A stretch of DNA of 64,000 nucleotides, taken from assembly GCF_000378345.1 (NCBI RefSeq), contig NZ_KB899544.1:806001-870000 (forward strand). Direction: 5' to 3'. This stretch comes from Hirschia maritima DSM 19733 (GTDB lineage Bacteria > Pseudomonadota > Alphaproteobacteria > Caulobacterales > Hyphomonadaceae). A program made the position numbers and the translations under genes. Positions 29,335-39,559 of this stretch are shown here, piece by piece. The number at the start of each line of letters is the position of its first letter. Within the stretch, counting starts at the first letter, position 1. The notes below the pieces were generated by a model. That model did not search any database and was not told where the DNA came from. It saw only the letters and a program-made list of their open reading frames with translations.

Positions 29335-32169
29335 ATGTTTAGAAAACTGCTTTTCTTCGCAGCTTTTTGTGTCGGCCTTGCTGGGGCTGGGATTATCGGT
29401 TGGGTATATTCTATCACGCAAGATCTACCTGCGCCTAAAGAATTACGTACTTATGAGCCACCCATTACGAGCCGTGTTCATGCGGGAGATGGAACTCTAG
29501 TTGCTGAGTTTGCACGCCAGCACCGCATCTTTATTCCCGAAGAAGAGCTGCCCAAACGTGTCATTCATGCGTTTATGTCGGCAGAAGATAAAACCTTCTA
29601 CGAACACAATGGTATTGATCCAAAGGGACTTGTTCGTGGTGTTGTTTTGAATGGTTTGCGTGGGAAACGCATTACAGGTGGTTCCACTATCACTCAGCAG
29701 ACTGTGAAAAACATGCTGGTTGGGTCTGAACGCTCGGTTGTTCGGAAAATCCGAGAAGCTTTTGTTGCACGTAGGTTGGAGCAAATTTTCACAAAGGGAA
29801 AAATTCTCGAGCTGTACCTTAATGAGATCTACCTTGGTGGTCGCTCATATGGTGTTGGAGCCGCGGCGATCAATTATTTTGGGAAGCCTTTACGGGAATT
29901 GACGATTGCTGAAGCTGCATTGCTTGGAGCAATGCCTAAAGCACCGGGTAAAGTGAATCCATATAGAAGACCAGATGCTGCTATCGCACGTCGTAATTGG
30001 GTTATCGGCCGCATGGCTGTGAATGGTTACATCACAGAAGCAGAAGCAGAAGCAGCTAAACAAGAGCCATTAACAACTGTTGATCGCCTGAATTCAGATG
30101 AAGTACTGGCCTCTGCCTATTTCGTGGAAGAAGTTCGTCGCGATATTTTGCGACGTGCCCGTGAAGGTGAACTTAAGGGTGTCGAGTTTGATCCTTATGC
30201 AGAAGAAGCCGAACAACAAGCTGCAGCTGAGCGCTTGCTTTATGAAGAGGGATTGTCTGTCCGTTCGACATTGGATTCTCGATTTCAATTAGCGGCACAG
30301 AATGCGCTGCAAATGGGGCTAGAATCCTACGATCGTCGAACTCAAGATTATCGCGGCCCTTTCTCAAGTATCGATGATCTCGATGACGACTGGGATGAAG
30401 CCCTTTATGAAATAAAAACTCCCAGCGGATCAGGTAATTGGGAAAAAGCAGTCGTTCTCGCTGTCGACGAAGACGCTGTAAAACTCGGGCTGGAAGAGAA
30501 TAAAACGACTTGGCTTGCTGAAGAAAGTCGAAATTGGGTGAAGAGCTTCAAATCTAAAGATGGAAAAACTGAAGGTTTGAAGAAGGGAGATGTTATTCTT
30601 GTCACGCAGGAATTGCCTCCAAATGTATTGGAACGCACAATTTCGGACGTAGTAGAGATCGAAGATGACGCTCCATACCATGTGCGCCAACTTCCTTCCG
30701 CTGAAGGTGCATTGGTCGCCATGGACCCTCACACAGGTCGTGTTTTAGCAATGGCGGGTGGATATTCTTTCTGGAGATCACAGTATAACCGTGCAGTGCA
30801 GGCTCAACGCCAGCCGGGGTCATCTTTTAAACCAATCGTGTATGCTGCTGCCCTTGATTCAGGCTTTACGCCGGCAAGTACGGTTTTGGATGCGCCATTT
30901 GTTATTGATACGCCTCAAGGTTTGTGGAAACCGGGCAATTACGCCGCCGGTCGTTTTTATGGTGAATCAACGCTTCGCCTTGGTATCGAAAAGTCTCGTA
31001 ACTTGATGACAGCGCGTTTGGCGCAGGATGTTGGTATGGAGAAGATTGCGGAATATGGCCGCAAATTGGGCATATACCCTTATCCATCTGCGAATGCGAC
31101 GGAAGAAGAAGCGCGTCGTATCCTTGGCCCACAGACTTATCTTTCTCGCACACTTGGATCTGGTGATACAACACCGATGAAAATGGCAACGGCATATGCG
31201 ATGTTCGTGAATGGCGGAAAACGTATTGAGCCTGTATTCCTCGATCGTATTCAAAATCGTTATGGAACGACAATTCAACGCCGCGAAACAAAAGAATGTG
31301 TCGATTGTAATGCACCGTGGAATAATCAGCTACCACCTGTGTTTGAAGATACGCGTGAACAAGTGCTTGACCCAATTACGGCCTATCAAAGTGTTTCGAT
31401 GATGGAAGGGGTGATCCAGCGCGGAACGGCCTCCAGACTTCGTGTCATAGACAAACCAGTTGCGGGTAAAACTGGTACGACAAATGATTATTTTGACTCT
31501 TGGTTTGTTGGATTTTCTCCAGACCTCGTTGCAGCCGTTTGGATTGGGTATGATTCGCCTAAAACATTGGGTGAAGGCGAATCGGGTGGACGTGTTGCAG
31601 CTCCAATATTTCGAGACTTTATGATTAAAGCGTTGGAAGATGCACCCAAAATGCCATTCCGATTACCATCTGGTGTACGCCTCGTTGAAGTAGATGCAAA
31701 AACGGGTGAGTTACCCGGCCCAGACACATTCAGCAAAATTCTTGAAGCTTTTAAACCGGGAACTGAACCGGGCGGAAATGCTGAAGATTTGGATGATTTT
31801 TTCGAAATGCAGCGCCGCCTTGCATTGGGTGAAAGCTTGCCAGCGAATGACTATGCTATAGGCGATGAGCAAGGGTATTCAAACGTGAACACAACTCAAG
31901 GTGTTTATGAGCAAGGTGATGGATTTGAAACATCAACACCAACATCCAATGAGGGCTCATTAAATGGCAATGTGGACTTGGGTGGTAACGAAACTGGATT
32001 TCCTGCACCTGAAGGGCAAGTATTTGAACCTCAACCAGAAGTTACTCCTTTTCGGGATTTGGGATTTTCCAATGATGGTGAAGGTGAAGAAATACTGGAT
32101 GAATTGGTTCCTGAAGAAGAGCCAATTGAAGAAGAGCCTGAACAAGAGCTTGAATACGGCACCTATTAA
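29335..32169 (+). CDS. mrcA: Penicillin-binding protein 1A
   Basis: A bifunctional class A PBP, 944 residues. There is one N-terminal transmembrane segment (about 5-25). The glycosyltransferase GT51 domain has SAEDKTFYEHNGID with its catalytic glutamate, GGSTITQQ and LYLNEIYLG. A PBP1A-type OB-like region comes next. The transpeptidase domain has SxxK in PGSSFKPIVY near residue 500, SRN in EKSRNLMT, and KTGT near residue 710. The last 150 residues are an acidic, low-complexity cytoplasm-distal tail. It polymerises and cross-links peptidoglycan. A terminator follows closely. Confidence 0.95.
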   Translation: MFRKLLFFAAFCVGLAGAGIIGWVYSITQDLPAPKELRTYEPPITSRVHAGDGTLVAEFARQHRIFIPEEELPKRVIHAFMSAEDKTFYEHNGIDPKGLVRGVVLNGLRGKRITGGSTITQQTVKNMLVGSERSVVRKIREAFVARRLEQIFTKGKILELYLNEIYLGGRSYGVGAAAINYFGKPLRELTIAEAALLGAMPKAPGKVNPYRRPDAAIARRNWVIGRMAVNGYITEAEAEAAKQEPLTTVDRLNSDEVLASAYFVEEVRRDILRRAREGELKGVEFDPYAEEAEQQAAAERLLYEEGLSVRSTLDSRFQLAAQNALQMGLESYDRRTQDYRGPFSSIDDLDDDWDEALYEIKTPSGSGNWEKAVVLAVDEDAVKLGLEENKTTWLAEESRNWVKSFKSKDGKTEGLKKGDVILVTQELPPNVLERTISDVVEIEDDAPYHVRQLPSAEGALVAMDPHTGRVLAMAGGYSFWRSQYNRAVQAQRQPGSSFKPIVYAAALDSGFTPASTVLDAPFVIDTPQGLWKPGNYAAGRFYGESTLRLGIEKSRNLMTARLAQDVGMEKIAEYGRKLGIYPYPSANATEEEARRILGPQTYLSRTLGSGDTTPMKMATAYAMFVNGGKRIEPVFLDRIQNRYGTTIQRRETKECVDCNAPWNNQLPPVFEDTREQVLDPITAYQSVSMMEGVIQRGTASRLRVIDKPVAGKTGTTNDYFDSWFVGFSPDLVAAVWIGYDSPKTLGEGESGGRVAAPIFRDFMIKALEDAPKMPFRLPSGVRLVEVDAKTGELPGPDTFSKILEAFKPGTEPGGNAEDLDDFFEMQRRLALGESLPANDYAIGDEQGYSNVNTTQGVYEQGDGFETSTPTSNEGSLNGNVDLGGNETGFPAPEGQVFEPQPEVTPFRDLGFSNDGEGEEILDELVPEEEPIEEEPEQELEYGTY

Positions 32170-32195
32170 GCGCTATTGCTAGCATTCTAATTTTT

Positions 32196-32230
32196 GCGCC
32201 CCAGTTTCGAATGATTTGGGGCGCTTGTTT
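32196..32230 (+). terminator. Hairpin terminator after PBP1A
   Basis: GCGCCCCA (32196-32203) and TGGGGCGC (32217-32224) with a 13-base loop, then TTGTTTA. It sits only about 20 bp before the prfB start, so prfB must have a promoter inside it or rely on readthrough. Confidence 0.7.
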
Positions 32231-32245
32231 ATTGTCGAGAAATTT

Positions 32246-33359
32246 ATGACACCTGAACTTCAGGCTATGGCCGATAAAATAAAGCAATCTGTTGAATTGC
32301 TAAGGAGGCGTCTTTGACTGGGATGTTGCCAGTAAAAGACTAGATGAACTGAACGCACTTTCCGAAGATCCAACTTTTTGGAATGACGCAGAAAATGCGC
32401 AAAAACTGATGCGAGAACGTACAAAAATCGTCAACGCAATGGATGACATTAAGGCGTTGGAATCTGAGGTTTCAGATGCCGCCGAAATGTATGAAATGGC
32501 TGAGTTGGAAGAAGATGACAGCCTGAAAGAAGACATTGTCGAATCAATGACAGCAGCGCTCGAGCGAGCGGAACGTGCCGAGTTGAGTGCGCTACTGTCA
32601 GGTGAAGTTGATGGCAATGATTGCTTCGTTGAGATCAATGCGGGTGCCGGTGGTACGGAAAGTCAGGATTGGGCAAATATGCTACGCCGCATGTATGTGC
32701 GCTGGGCAAATGCGCATGGCATGAAGGTGGAAGAACTAGATAGCCATGATGGTGAAGAAGCGGGCATCAAATCCGCGACTTTGAAATTTTCAGGCGAGAA
32801 TGCATATGGCTGGCTAAAAAGCGAGTCAGGCGTGCATCGTTTGGTTCGGATTTCTCCATTTGATTCGAATGCAAAACGACACACGAGTTTCTCTTCAGTT
32901 TCAGTGTCACCTGTATTGGACGATACTATTGACGTTGATATTGAAGAAAAAGATGTTCGTACCGACACATACAGGGCGTCGGGTTCTGGTGGTCAGCACG
33001 TCAACAAAACTGACTCTGCCATTCGATTGACCCACGAACCAACCGGTATTGTGGTGCAGTGTCAGTCTGATCGCTCACAACATAAAAACCGTGCGTCTGC
33101 TTGGAATATGCTTCGTGCACGTATCTATGAATTAGAAATGCGCAAGCGCGAAGAAGCGGCGCAAGCCAATGCCGATGCTAAGACAGATATTGGATGGGGA
33201 CATCAAATTCGATCATACGTGCTACAACCTTATCAGATGATAAAAGATCTACGCACGGGCGTGGAAACATCTGACACTAAAGGTGTTCTGGATGGAGACC
33301 TTGATAAATTCCTTGCAGCATCTCTAGCCGCCGCTGTCGGTGGTGAAGGTGATAGTTAA
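32246..33359 (+). CDS. prfB: Peptide chain release factor 2, made by programmed +1 frameshift
   Basis: Reads UGA and UAA stops and triggers peptide release. Zero-frame translation starts at 32246 and reaches CTT (32312-32314) then TGA (32315-32317); a +1 shift skips T at 32315 and continues from GAC at 32316 to the stop at 33359. The product is 370 residues, the usual RF2 length. The motif SPF ([11 protein letters not shown]) and GGQ ([10 protein letters not shown]) are present. A Met at 32409 is internal, and treating it as the start would lose 54 N-terminal residues. The gene is convergent with prpE. Confidence 0.95.
32303..32318 (+). promoter_or_regulatory. Programmed +1 frameshift site of prfB
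   Basis: AGGAGG (32303-32308) acts as an internal Shine-Dalgarno, followed by CGT and the slippery CTT-TGA-C. This is the classical RF2 autoregulatory cassette: low RF2 lets the ribosome pause at UGA and shift forward. Confidence 0.95.
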
Positions 33360-33361
33360 AC

Positions 33362-33411
33362 AAAAAAAGGGGCCTGCTTCCAAATCGAGGGGTTAGAAAA
33401 TGGAAGCAGGC
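33362..33411 (-). terminator. Strong terminator for prpE (minus strand)
   Basis: An 11-bp perfect stem (GCCTGCTTCCA at 33372-33382, TGGAAGCAGGC at 33401-33411). On the minus strand it is followed by CCCTTTTTTTG, a good U-run. On the plus strand it has no T-run, so it may act weakly for prfB only. A second small GTTTCT/AGAAAC pair lies at about 33418-33436. Confidence 0.75.
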
Positions 33412-33450
33412 AATTATGTTTCTAGGAGGCAGAAACATTCTTTTAAATCT

Positions 33451-35337
33451 CTAGGTGTTTGAAATATTGATGATTGCGTCTAGCCCTGCCGGATCATCTA
33501 GCGTGGCAGGCGGCTCCCATTTTTCACCATCGACTATTTGACGAATTGTCTTACGCAATATTTTGCCGCTTCGTGTTTTAGGCAGTTTTCCTACAATATG
33601 AACTTGTTTGAATGCAGCCACTGGTCCGATGGTTTCACGTACACTTGTTACAAGTTCTTTTTTGAGTTGTTCATCAGCTGTTTTATTGTTGGTCTTTAGG
33701 ACAACAAACCCCACTGGCGTTTGTCCTTTCAAGGCATCTGCTGCACCAATAACAGCACATTCAGCTACACTAGGATGACTAGCGAGGACTTGTTCCATCC
33801 CACCAGTGGATAGCCTGTGACCAGCCACATTGATGAGGTCATCTGTTCGGCTCATAACATGGACGAAACCGTCTTCATCGATGAATCCCGCATCACCAGT
33901 GGAATAATATCCTTCATGTTCGGCAAGATAGCTATCGTGCATTTTATCATTGCCTTGCCATAAAGTAGGCAAACAACCTGGCGGCAGAGGTAGCTTGATA
34001 ACAATATCACCCGTTTCGCCAACTGAAACAGGTTGGTTGTTTTCGTCAATAATCTGGACATCGAAGCCGGGGACTGCACGACCTGCTGCTCCATGAAGCG
34101 TGTGCGTATCACCCAAACCCATGCAGGCGGCCAAAGCAGGCCATCCAAGCTCTGTTTGCCACCAATGATCTATCACTGGTCTTTGTAGTTTTGTTTCAGC
34201 CCACTTCAAAGTATCAGGATCTGCGCGCTCTCCGGCTAAGAAAAGGGCTCTAAGGGAGGAAAGGTTTTTGCCTTTGAGGAATTCACCATCAGGGTCTTCA
34301 CCTTTTACTGCGCGAATGGCGGTGGGGGCGGTGAAGAAGATGTTTACATTGTATTCTTCGATCATTCGCCAAAAAGCGCCGGGGTCAGGTGTGCCCACAG
34401 GCTTTCCTTCGTAGATAACAGTCGTGCATCCTGCCAAAAGCGGCGCATAGGTGATGTATGAGTGACCTACAACCCAACCGATATCTGATGCTGCCCAATA
34501 AACATCACCCGCTTGGGCGCCATATATGTTTTTCATGGACCAACATAGAGCTGCAGCATGCCCACCATTGTCTCTGACGACACCTTTGGGAACTCCGGTC
34601 GTACCAGATGTATAAAGAATGTAGAGCGGGTCAGTCGCCATGACAGGTACACAATCGACCTGTCGGTTGAATTGCATTTCTGTGAGCCAATCCACATCAG
34701 TTTCTTCATTTAAAGCAACGGGACTCTGTGGGCGTTCAAGGATGATGCATTTTTCAACTTTGTGTTCGCACAAAGTGAGTGCTTCTTTGAGCAACGGAGA
34801 ATAGTGCACAATGCGGTTGGGTTCGATCCCACAAGACGCAGACATAACGACTTTGGGCTTTGCATCTTCTATTCGCTTTGCCAGCTCTTTTGCTGCAAAA
34901 CCACCAAATACAACTGAATGAACAGCTCCGATTCGAGCGCAAGCCAGCATTGCAAAAATCGCTTCTGGCACCATTGGCATGTATATGACAACGCGATCGC
35001 CTTTAGTTACACCATATTTGACAAGCATACCTGCAGTACGAGCGACGGCTATTTGCAAATCTTTATATGTGTATTCGCGCTTTTTGCCGGTGACAGGACT
35101 ATCATAGATTATAGCGACCTGCTCGCCGCGACCTGCTTCGACATGTCGATCGACCGCATTGTAACAGGTGTTCATCACACCGCCGCGATACCAGCGATAA
35201 AAAGGAGCCTGGCTGTCATCCAGAATGGTTTCAGGCGGAATCATCCAATCCACAAGTTTGGATGCTTCTTGCCAATAAGCCTCAGGTGCCTCTAATGCCT
35301 GTTGACGCAGAGTGTCTACTGATACTGGCGCATTCAT
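33451..35337 (-). CDS. prpE: Propionyl-CoA synthetase
   Basis: Activates propionate to propionyl-CoA via an acyl-adenylate. The 628-residue length matches PrpE/acetyl-CoA synthetase. AMP-binding motifs are YILYTSGTTGVPKG near residue 240, a WWQTELGWP region near 395, and the C-terminal LPKTRSGKILRKTIR with the acetylatable lysine. The N-terminal YWQEASKLVDWMIPP and the mid-domain VFGGFAAKELAKRIEDAKPK match the propionate subgroup better than Acs. The gene is alone here, without prpBCD. Confidence 0.9.
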   Translation of the reverse strand: MNAPVSVDTLRQQALEAPEAYWQEASKLVDWMIPPETILDDSQAPFYRWYRGGVMNTCYNAVDRHVEAGRGEQVAIIYDSPVTGKKREYTYKDLQIAVARTAGMLVKYGVTKGDRVVIYMPMVPEAIFAMLACARIGAVHSVVFGGFAAKELAKRIEDAKPKVVMSASCGIEPNRIVHYSPLLKEALTLCEHKVEKCIILERPQSPVALNEETDVDWLTEMQFNRQVDCVPVMATDPLYILYTSGTTGVPKGVVRDNGGHAAALCWSMKNIYGAQAGDVYWAASDIGWVVGHSYITYAPLLAGCTTVIYEGKPVGTPDPGAFWRMIEEYNVNIFFTAPTAIRAVKGEDPDGEFLKGKNLSSLRALFLAGERADPDTLKWAETKLQRPVIDHWWQTELGWPALAACMGLGDTHTLHGAAGRAVPGFDVQIIDENNQPVSVGETGDIVIKLPLPPGCLPTLWQGNDKMHDSYLAEHEGYYSTGDAGFIDEDGFVHVMSRTDDLINVAGHRLSTGGMEQVLASHPSVAECAVIGAADALKGQTPVGFVVLKTNNKTADEQLKKELVTSVRETIGPVAAFKQVHIVGKLPKTRSGKILRKTIRQIVDGEKWEPPATLDDPAGLDAIINISNT

Positions 35338-35523
35338 ATTGTTGTCCTGTCCCGAGCCCTATTTGTTTTTATTTGGTGACCCTATCAGGAAAATGAGTTC
35401 TTTTTGAATTGGGCTAAGGTCGAATGAGGCAATCGGGCGCAATTGATATGGGATAAATAAATATTGAAAGGAAACGTTGGATTGTCAGCTTTTCATTAAG
35501 GCTTGCTCGCTAATTTTGCGGGT

Positions 35524-36249
35524 ATGAAAATTCTTGGCTTTCTCTTTTCTGTCGTACTTGGTGTACTAGGCTCTTTGAGCATTGCAGGCACTGATAAACC
35601 CATAATCACAAATGGTTCCATGCAGGTCATATCAGGTCGTGCACAAGTGACCGACGGTGATAGCTTACGCATCGGTGATGAGCGTATTCGTTTGTTCGGT
35701 ATTGATGCGCTGGAAGGGAAACAAACTTGTAATTTCAGTGGTGATGAATGGGCTTGTGGTCGTTCTTCAAGGAAAGCACTTGAACGTGCAATCGGGCGCA
35801 ACGCTGTATCTTGTACTGTATATGACAAAGACAAATACAAGCGTTCGGTTTCAATCTGCCGCGTAGGCGAGACAGATTTAAATGAAGGACAAGTCCGCAA
35901 TGGCTGGGCTGTCGCTTACACCAAGTATTCTAAGAAATATGCGTCGGCTGAAAAAGATGCACATGCTAATCAGCGCGGAATTTGGCGTTCCGAATTTGAA
36001 AGACCAGAAGATTATCGTCGCCGGATCCGTCAGGTGAATGCTGAACGTGCGCGTCAAAACCAGTCTAGACCTGTCAAAGCTGGATGTGACATCAAGGGAA
36101 ACATTTCTTCTGGTTCAGGTAATCGTATTTTCCACGTACGTGGGCAGCGTGACTATGAACGCACGAGCATTAATACCAAAAAAGGTGAGCGGTGGTTCTG
36201 CACGGAACAGGAAGCTTGGTCTGCTGGCTGGAAGAAAGCCGCTCGATAA
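35524..36249 (+). CDS. Secreted thermonuclease-like (SNase) protein with C-terminal sunset-type domain
   Basis: 241 residues. The ATG at 35524 gives a signal peptide (about residues 1-21). The staphylococcal-nuclease domain has VTDGDSLRIGDERIRLFGID near residue 45 and then RSVSICRVGE; GWAVAYTKYS and the RGIWR end mark the domain limit. The C-terminal 60 residues, beginning CDIKGNISSGSG and ending with ERWFCTEQEAWSAGWK, resemble the sunset domain found in such nucleases. It probably acts as an extracytoplasmic nuclease. The genomic neighbours are unrelated. Confidence 0.83.
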   Translation: MKILGFLFSVVLGVLGSLSIAGTDKPIITNGSMQVISGRAQVTDGDSLRIGDERIRLFGIDALEGKQTCNFSGDEWACGRSSRKALERAIGRNAVSCTVYDKDKYKRSVSICRVGETDLNEGQVRNGWAVAYTKYSKKYASAEKDAHANQRGIWRSEFERPEDYRRRIRQVNAERARQNQSRPVKAGCDIKGNISSGSGNRIFHVRGQRDYERTSINTKKGERWFCTEQEAWSAGWKKAAR

Positions 36250-36322
36250 TCAGTAATCGGCATTGCTTGATTTAGAACGTAAATATTCCAATATTTAACG
36301 ACATACTTGTTTTGGACAGGGG

Positions 36323-36997
36323 ATGATTGTGCGTTCATTTGAAGAAATTTGGGATATTTCAGTACAGCGTAAAGGTAGTGAAAAAGCTTTGAATGAGCTT
36401 TTACAGTTTCCCAAAAGCAAAGAAGAAATCTCCGATACGCCTGATGACCGTTTTCTGGCTCAAATGACGAAGGGCATTTTCCAAGCTGGTTTTAATTGGC
36501 AAGTCGTTGAAAACATGTGGCCGGGATTTGAAGCCGCTTTTGAAGGCTTTGACATTTATAAATGTCGCATGTTGCATGATGAGGATTTTGATCGATTAGT
36601 GTCTGACACACGCATAGTTCGGCATGGCACGAAAATCAGGTCCGTTCAGCAAAATGCGAGCTTTATTTTTGATATCATTGCAGATCATGGATCTTTCGGA
36701 GAGTTTTTAGCTCAATGGCCTTCTGACAATTACATTGGTTTACTGGAAGTCTTAAAAAAACAAGGATCGCGTCTTGGAGGTTATTCAGGTGCCTACTTCT
36801 TGAGATTTTCCGGTGTTGATGGATTTATTCTCTCTCAAAGCGTCACTAATCGGCTGATTGCTGAAGGCATTGTTGATAAAGCGCCAACGTCGAAAAAAGC
36901 TTTGGCAGCCACGCAGGAAGCCTTTAATAAATGGCGCGAAGAATCTGGGCGTTCTCTGACTGAAATTAGCCGCGTTTTAGCAATGAGCACTGACTGA
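36323..36997 (+). CDS. DNA-3-methyladenine glycosylase I-like protein
   Basis: 224 residues similar to the Tag family of base-excision glycosylases that remove 3-methyladenine. Conserved stretches are the PDDRFLAQMTKGIFQAGFNW segment near residues 40-60, and FDIYKCRMLHDEDFDRLVSDTRIVRHG-type sequence after it (the parts FDRLVSDTRI and RIVRHGTKIRS are diagnostic). The usual N-terminal Cys/His zinc ligands of Tag are not evident, so it may be a diverged member. Two starts are possible: ATG 36323, or GTG 36329 with a better-spaced AGGGG. It ends just upstream of gltX. Confidence 0.7.
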   Translation: MIVRSFEEIWDISVQRKGSEKALNELLQFPKSKEEISDTPDDRFLAQMTKGIFQAGFNWQVVENMWPGFEAAFEGFDIYKCRMLHDEDFDRLVSDTRIVRHGTKIRSVQQNASFIFDIIADHGSFGEFLAQWPSDNYIGLLEVLKKQGSRLGGYSGAYFLRFSGVDGFILSQSVTNRLIAEGIVDKAPTSKKALAATQEAFNKWREESGRSLTEISRVLAMSTD

Positions 36998-37124
36998 TCA
37001 GGATGAAGTCTAATCCCGCCCATTGCAGTTGAGCATGTTTTTCTATATCCACGCTCCATCCAAATAATCAGGATGTCGATGAATCGTTTTATCGCTGTCC
37101 ACAAACTATCCGAGATCTTTGTCC

Positions 37125-38465
37125 ATGACTGTAAAAGTCCGTTTCGCTCCATCACCAACTGGCCGTCTTCATGTCGGAAATGTGCGTACAGCACTGATCA
37201 ACTGGTTGTTCGCGAAAGGACAGGGTGGTCAATTTGTTTTGCGAATTGATGATACAGATTTAGAGCGTTCCACAAAGGAATATGAGGACGGTATCAAGGA
37301 AGATTTATCTTGGCTTGGTCTGGAATGGGATGACACTTTCAAACAGTCAGATCGTTTTGCTGAATATGATAAGGCAACCGAGAAGCTAAAAGCTGATGGC
37401 CTGCTTTACGCCTGTTATGAAACTTCAGAAGAGCTGGATCGTAAGCGTAAAATTGCTTTATCGCGTGGACGTCCACCAGTATATGATCGCGCAGGATTGA
37501 ACCTCACGGAAGAAGAAAAAGCAGCTTTTGAAGCTGAAGGCCGCAAGCCGCACTGGCGTTTCAAACTGTCAGGAAACCCATGTGAATGGACAGACCTTGT
37601 ACGCGGGCCACAATCTATCGATACATCATCTATATCTGACCCTGTTTTGATCCGTGCTGATGGGTCTTACTTATATACGCTTCCATCAGTCGTTGATGAT
37701 ATTGATGCAAACATTACCCATGTTGTGCGCGGTGAAGATCATGTAACAAACTCTGGTGCGCAGATTGAGATTTTCAAAGCTCTTGGTGGCACCACACCTC
37801 AAATGGCGCACACGCCTTTGCTTATCGGTGCGGATGGCCAAGGACTCTCTAAACGTCTTGGATCATTGTCGATTCAGCAGCTTGGGCAAGACGGTATTGA
37901 GCCAGTGGCGATTGCTAGCCTTCTTGCCAAGATTGGAACATCTGACGCTGTCGAACTGCGCGATGATTTACAGACATTGGCTTCAGAATTTTCGTTCGAC
38001 AAAATTGGGCGTGCGCCAGCGCGTTTTGATGAAAAAGAACTATTGGGTCTAAATGCAGAGATCACGCACGGATTATCTTTTGAGGACGTAAAAACGCGTC
38101 TTGAAGAATTGCCAATGGGTGATCAGGCAAACGAAGCTTTTTGGACGCTGGTTTCTGAAAACCTGCAAAAGGTTAGTGAAGCGGCTATCTGGTTACCTGT
38201 ATTTTTCGGCGATATATCAAAGCCTGAGCTAGAAGGGGATGATGCCTCATTCATAGCGGGAGCGGCAGCACATCTTCCAGAAGGCGAAGTTACAGAAGAC
38301 ACATGGAAAGAGTGGACCAACGCTCTGAAAGAAGCGACTGGCCGTAAAGGCAAGCAACTCTTCATGCCATTGCGTCTTGCGCTGACGGGTCAGTCCCACG
38401 GCCCGCAAATGAATAAAGTGATTGCATTATTGGGCCGTGAAAAATTGTTGGCGCGTCTGAGCTAA
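37125..38465 (+). CDS. gltX: Glutamyl-tRNA synthetase
   Basis: A class I synthetase, 446 residues from the ATG at 37125 (an upstream TTG is two codons earlier). HIGH-type motif FAPSPTGRLHVGNVR near residue 10, and KMSKS-type GQGLSKRLGS near residue 240. The length and the C-terminal helical anticodon-binding region fit a shorter GluRS, of which alphaproteobacteria often have two. It could be GluRS1 or a paralogue acting on tRNA-Gln. It overlaps the convergent kynureninase gene by 4 bp. Confidence 0.96.
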   Translation: MTVKVRFAPSPTGRLHVGNVRTALINWLFAKGQGGQFVLRIDDTDLERSTKEYEDGIKEDLSWLGLEWDDTFKQSDRFAEYDKATEKLKADGLLYACYETSEELDRKRKIALSRGRPPVYDRAGLNLTEEEKAAFEAEGRKPHWRFKLSGNPCEWTDLVRGPQSIDTSSISDPVLIRADGSYLYTLPSVVDDIDANITHVVRGEDHVTNSGAQIEIFKALGGTTPQMAHTPLLIGADGQGLSKRLGSLSIQQLGQDGIEPVAIASLLAKIGTSDAVELRDDLQTLASEFSFDKIGRAPARFDEKELLGLNAEITHGLSFEDVKTRLEELPMGDQANEAFWTLVSENLQKVSEAAIWLPVFFGDISKPELEGDDASFIAGAAAHLPEGEVTEDTWKEWTNALKEATGRKGKQLFMPLRLALTGQSHGPQMNKVIALLGREKLLARLS

Positions 38466-39559
38466 TCCAGCAAAGCTAAAACTTGGCCTAGTTTTTCGAT
38501 TTCGTTCTGACTTGTGTAGCCATGCACAGAGAAGCGGAAACCCTCATTGCGCTCATCAAACTGGAAATTGTGTTCTGAAAAAAGGGTTTTCGCCCTGTCT
38601 CGGTTTGTTGGCGTAACAACATGAGTTGCACCGCGAACATGACTTTCAGCGGGTGATACCTGAATTTGAACTGGGGTTTGATCAGTCAGATAATTTAGGC
38701 AGGTTTGAATGTGTTTATGCGCTCGGGGCGGTTCTATATTCTTCCATAATTCCAGTGCACTATTTGCTGTTGCAAATGGAAGAGGGGATGGCGTTCCACC
38801 AAAGAAACGCATAGCAGAATCTGCATATTTGAAATTATGGATATCCATTTCAAATGGATTTTCATGAGAAAACCATCCAACATCAATTGGATCACATTTA
38901 GATAGCATTTCATCTGAGGCGTAGAGAAAGCATGCCCCTGGACCACCGCACAAGAATTTGACAGATGTTCCAAGTGCAAAATCAGGTTGAACTTTGCTCA
39001 AATCAATTGAAACAGCACCAACTGACTGTGCGATATCAACAATGCTGACAATGTGTTTTTGGCGAGCTGTCTTACATATTTCTCTTATAGGAGAGAGCTG
39101 TGATGTATTTGAAAATGCGTGTGTTATGTGAACGATACCCACGCTTTCATCCATCGCTTCAGTCCATGTGGATGCTTTGCTAACATCTCCCTTAACAAAG
39201 TGAATTTGAAATCCCATTCGTTCCGCTTGTTTGAGGACAAAGCCAATGGTTGGGAAATCCTCTTCACTGCATAGAATAGTGTTGCGATGACCTAAATCAG
39301 GCAGCGAATAAATGACTTTTGTTAGCCCGCTGGAGATATTTGTTTGAGGACAGATATTTTGAGCTGTTGTGTTGAGGAACCACCCAATATTGGAACGAAA
39401 TTGCTCTATAATCCCCATCCAATCTTCCCAAGCGTGGCCACCTTTGTTTTGCCAGGGCTGAATGAAACTGTTGGTGATGGTTGGAGGTGTCTGCTTTGGC
39501 AAACACCCTACACTGTGTGACAGGAAATAATTGTTAGGCACATGAAACAGTTCACGCAT
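38462..39559 (-). CDS. kynU: Kynureninase-like PLP enzyme
   Basis: 365 residues, aminotransferase class V fold. It probably cleaves kynurenine to anthranilate and alanine. The PLP lysine lies in LGTSVKFLCGGPGACFLYA near residue 205, with DIAQSVGAVSID before it. Its start overlaps the tryptophan dioxygenase stop (TAATG), indicating translational coupling. That context makes kynureninase more likely than a cysteine desulfurase-like protein. It is shorter than typical eukaryotic kynureninase (about 465) and nearer bacterial forms (about 410). Confidence 0.85.
   Translation of the reverse strand: MRELFHVPNNYFLSHSVGCLPKQTPPTITNSFIQPWQNKGGHAWEDWMGIIEQFRSNIGWFLNTTAQNICPQTNISSGLTKVIYSLPDLGHRNTILCSEEDFPTIGFVLKQAERMGFQIHFVKGDVSKASTWTEAMDESVGIVHITHAFSNTSQLSPIREICKTARQKHIVSIVDIAQSVGAVSIDLSKVQPDFALGTSVKFLCGGPGACFLYASDEMLSKCDPIDVGWFSHENPFEMDIHNFKYADSAMRFFGGTPSPLPFATANSALELWKNIEPPRAHKHIQTCLNYLTDQTPVQIQVSPAESHVRGATHVVTPTNRDRAKTLFSEHNFQFDERNEGFRFSVHGYTSQNEIEKLGQVLALLD

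Noticed and set aside
30902-31375. 157-codon frame opposite the PBP1A gene
   Set aside because: Antisense of a well conserved transpeptidase domain, no start signal.
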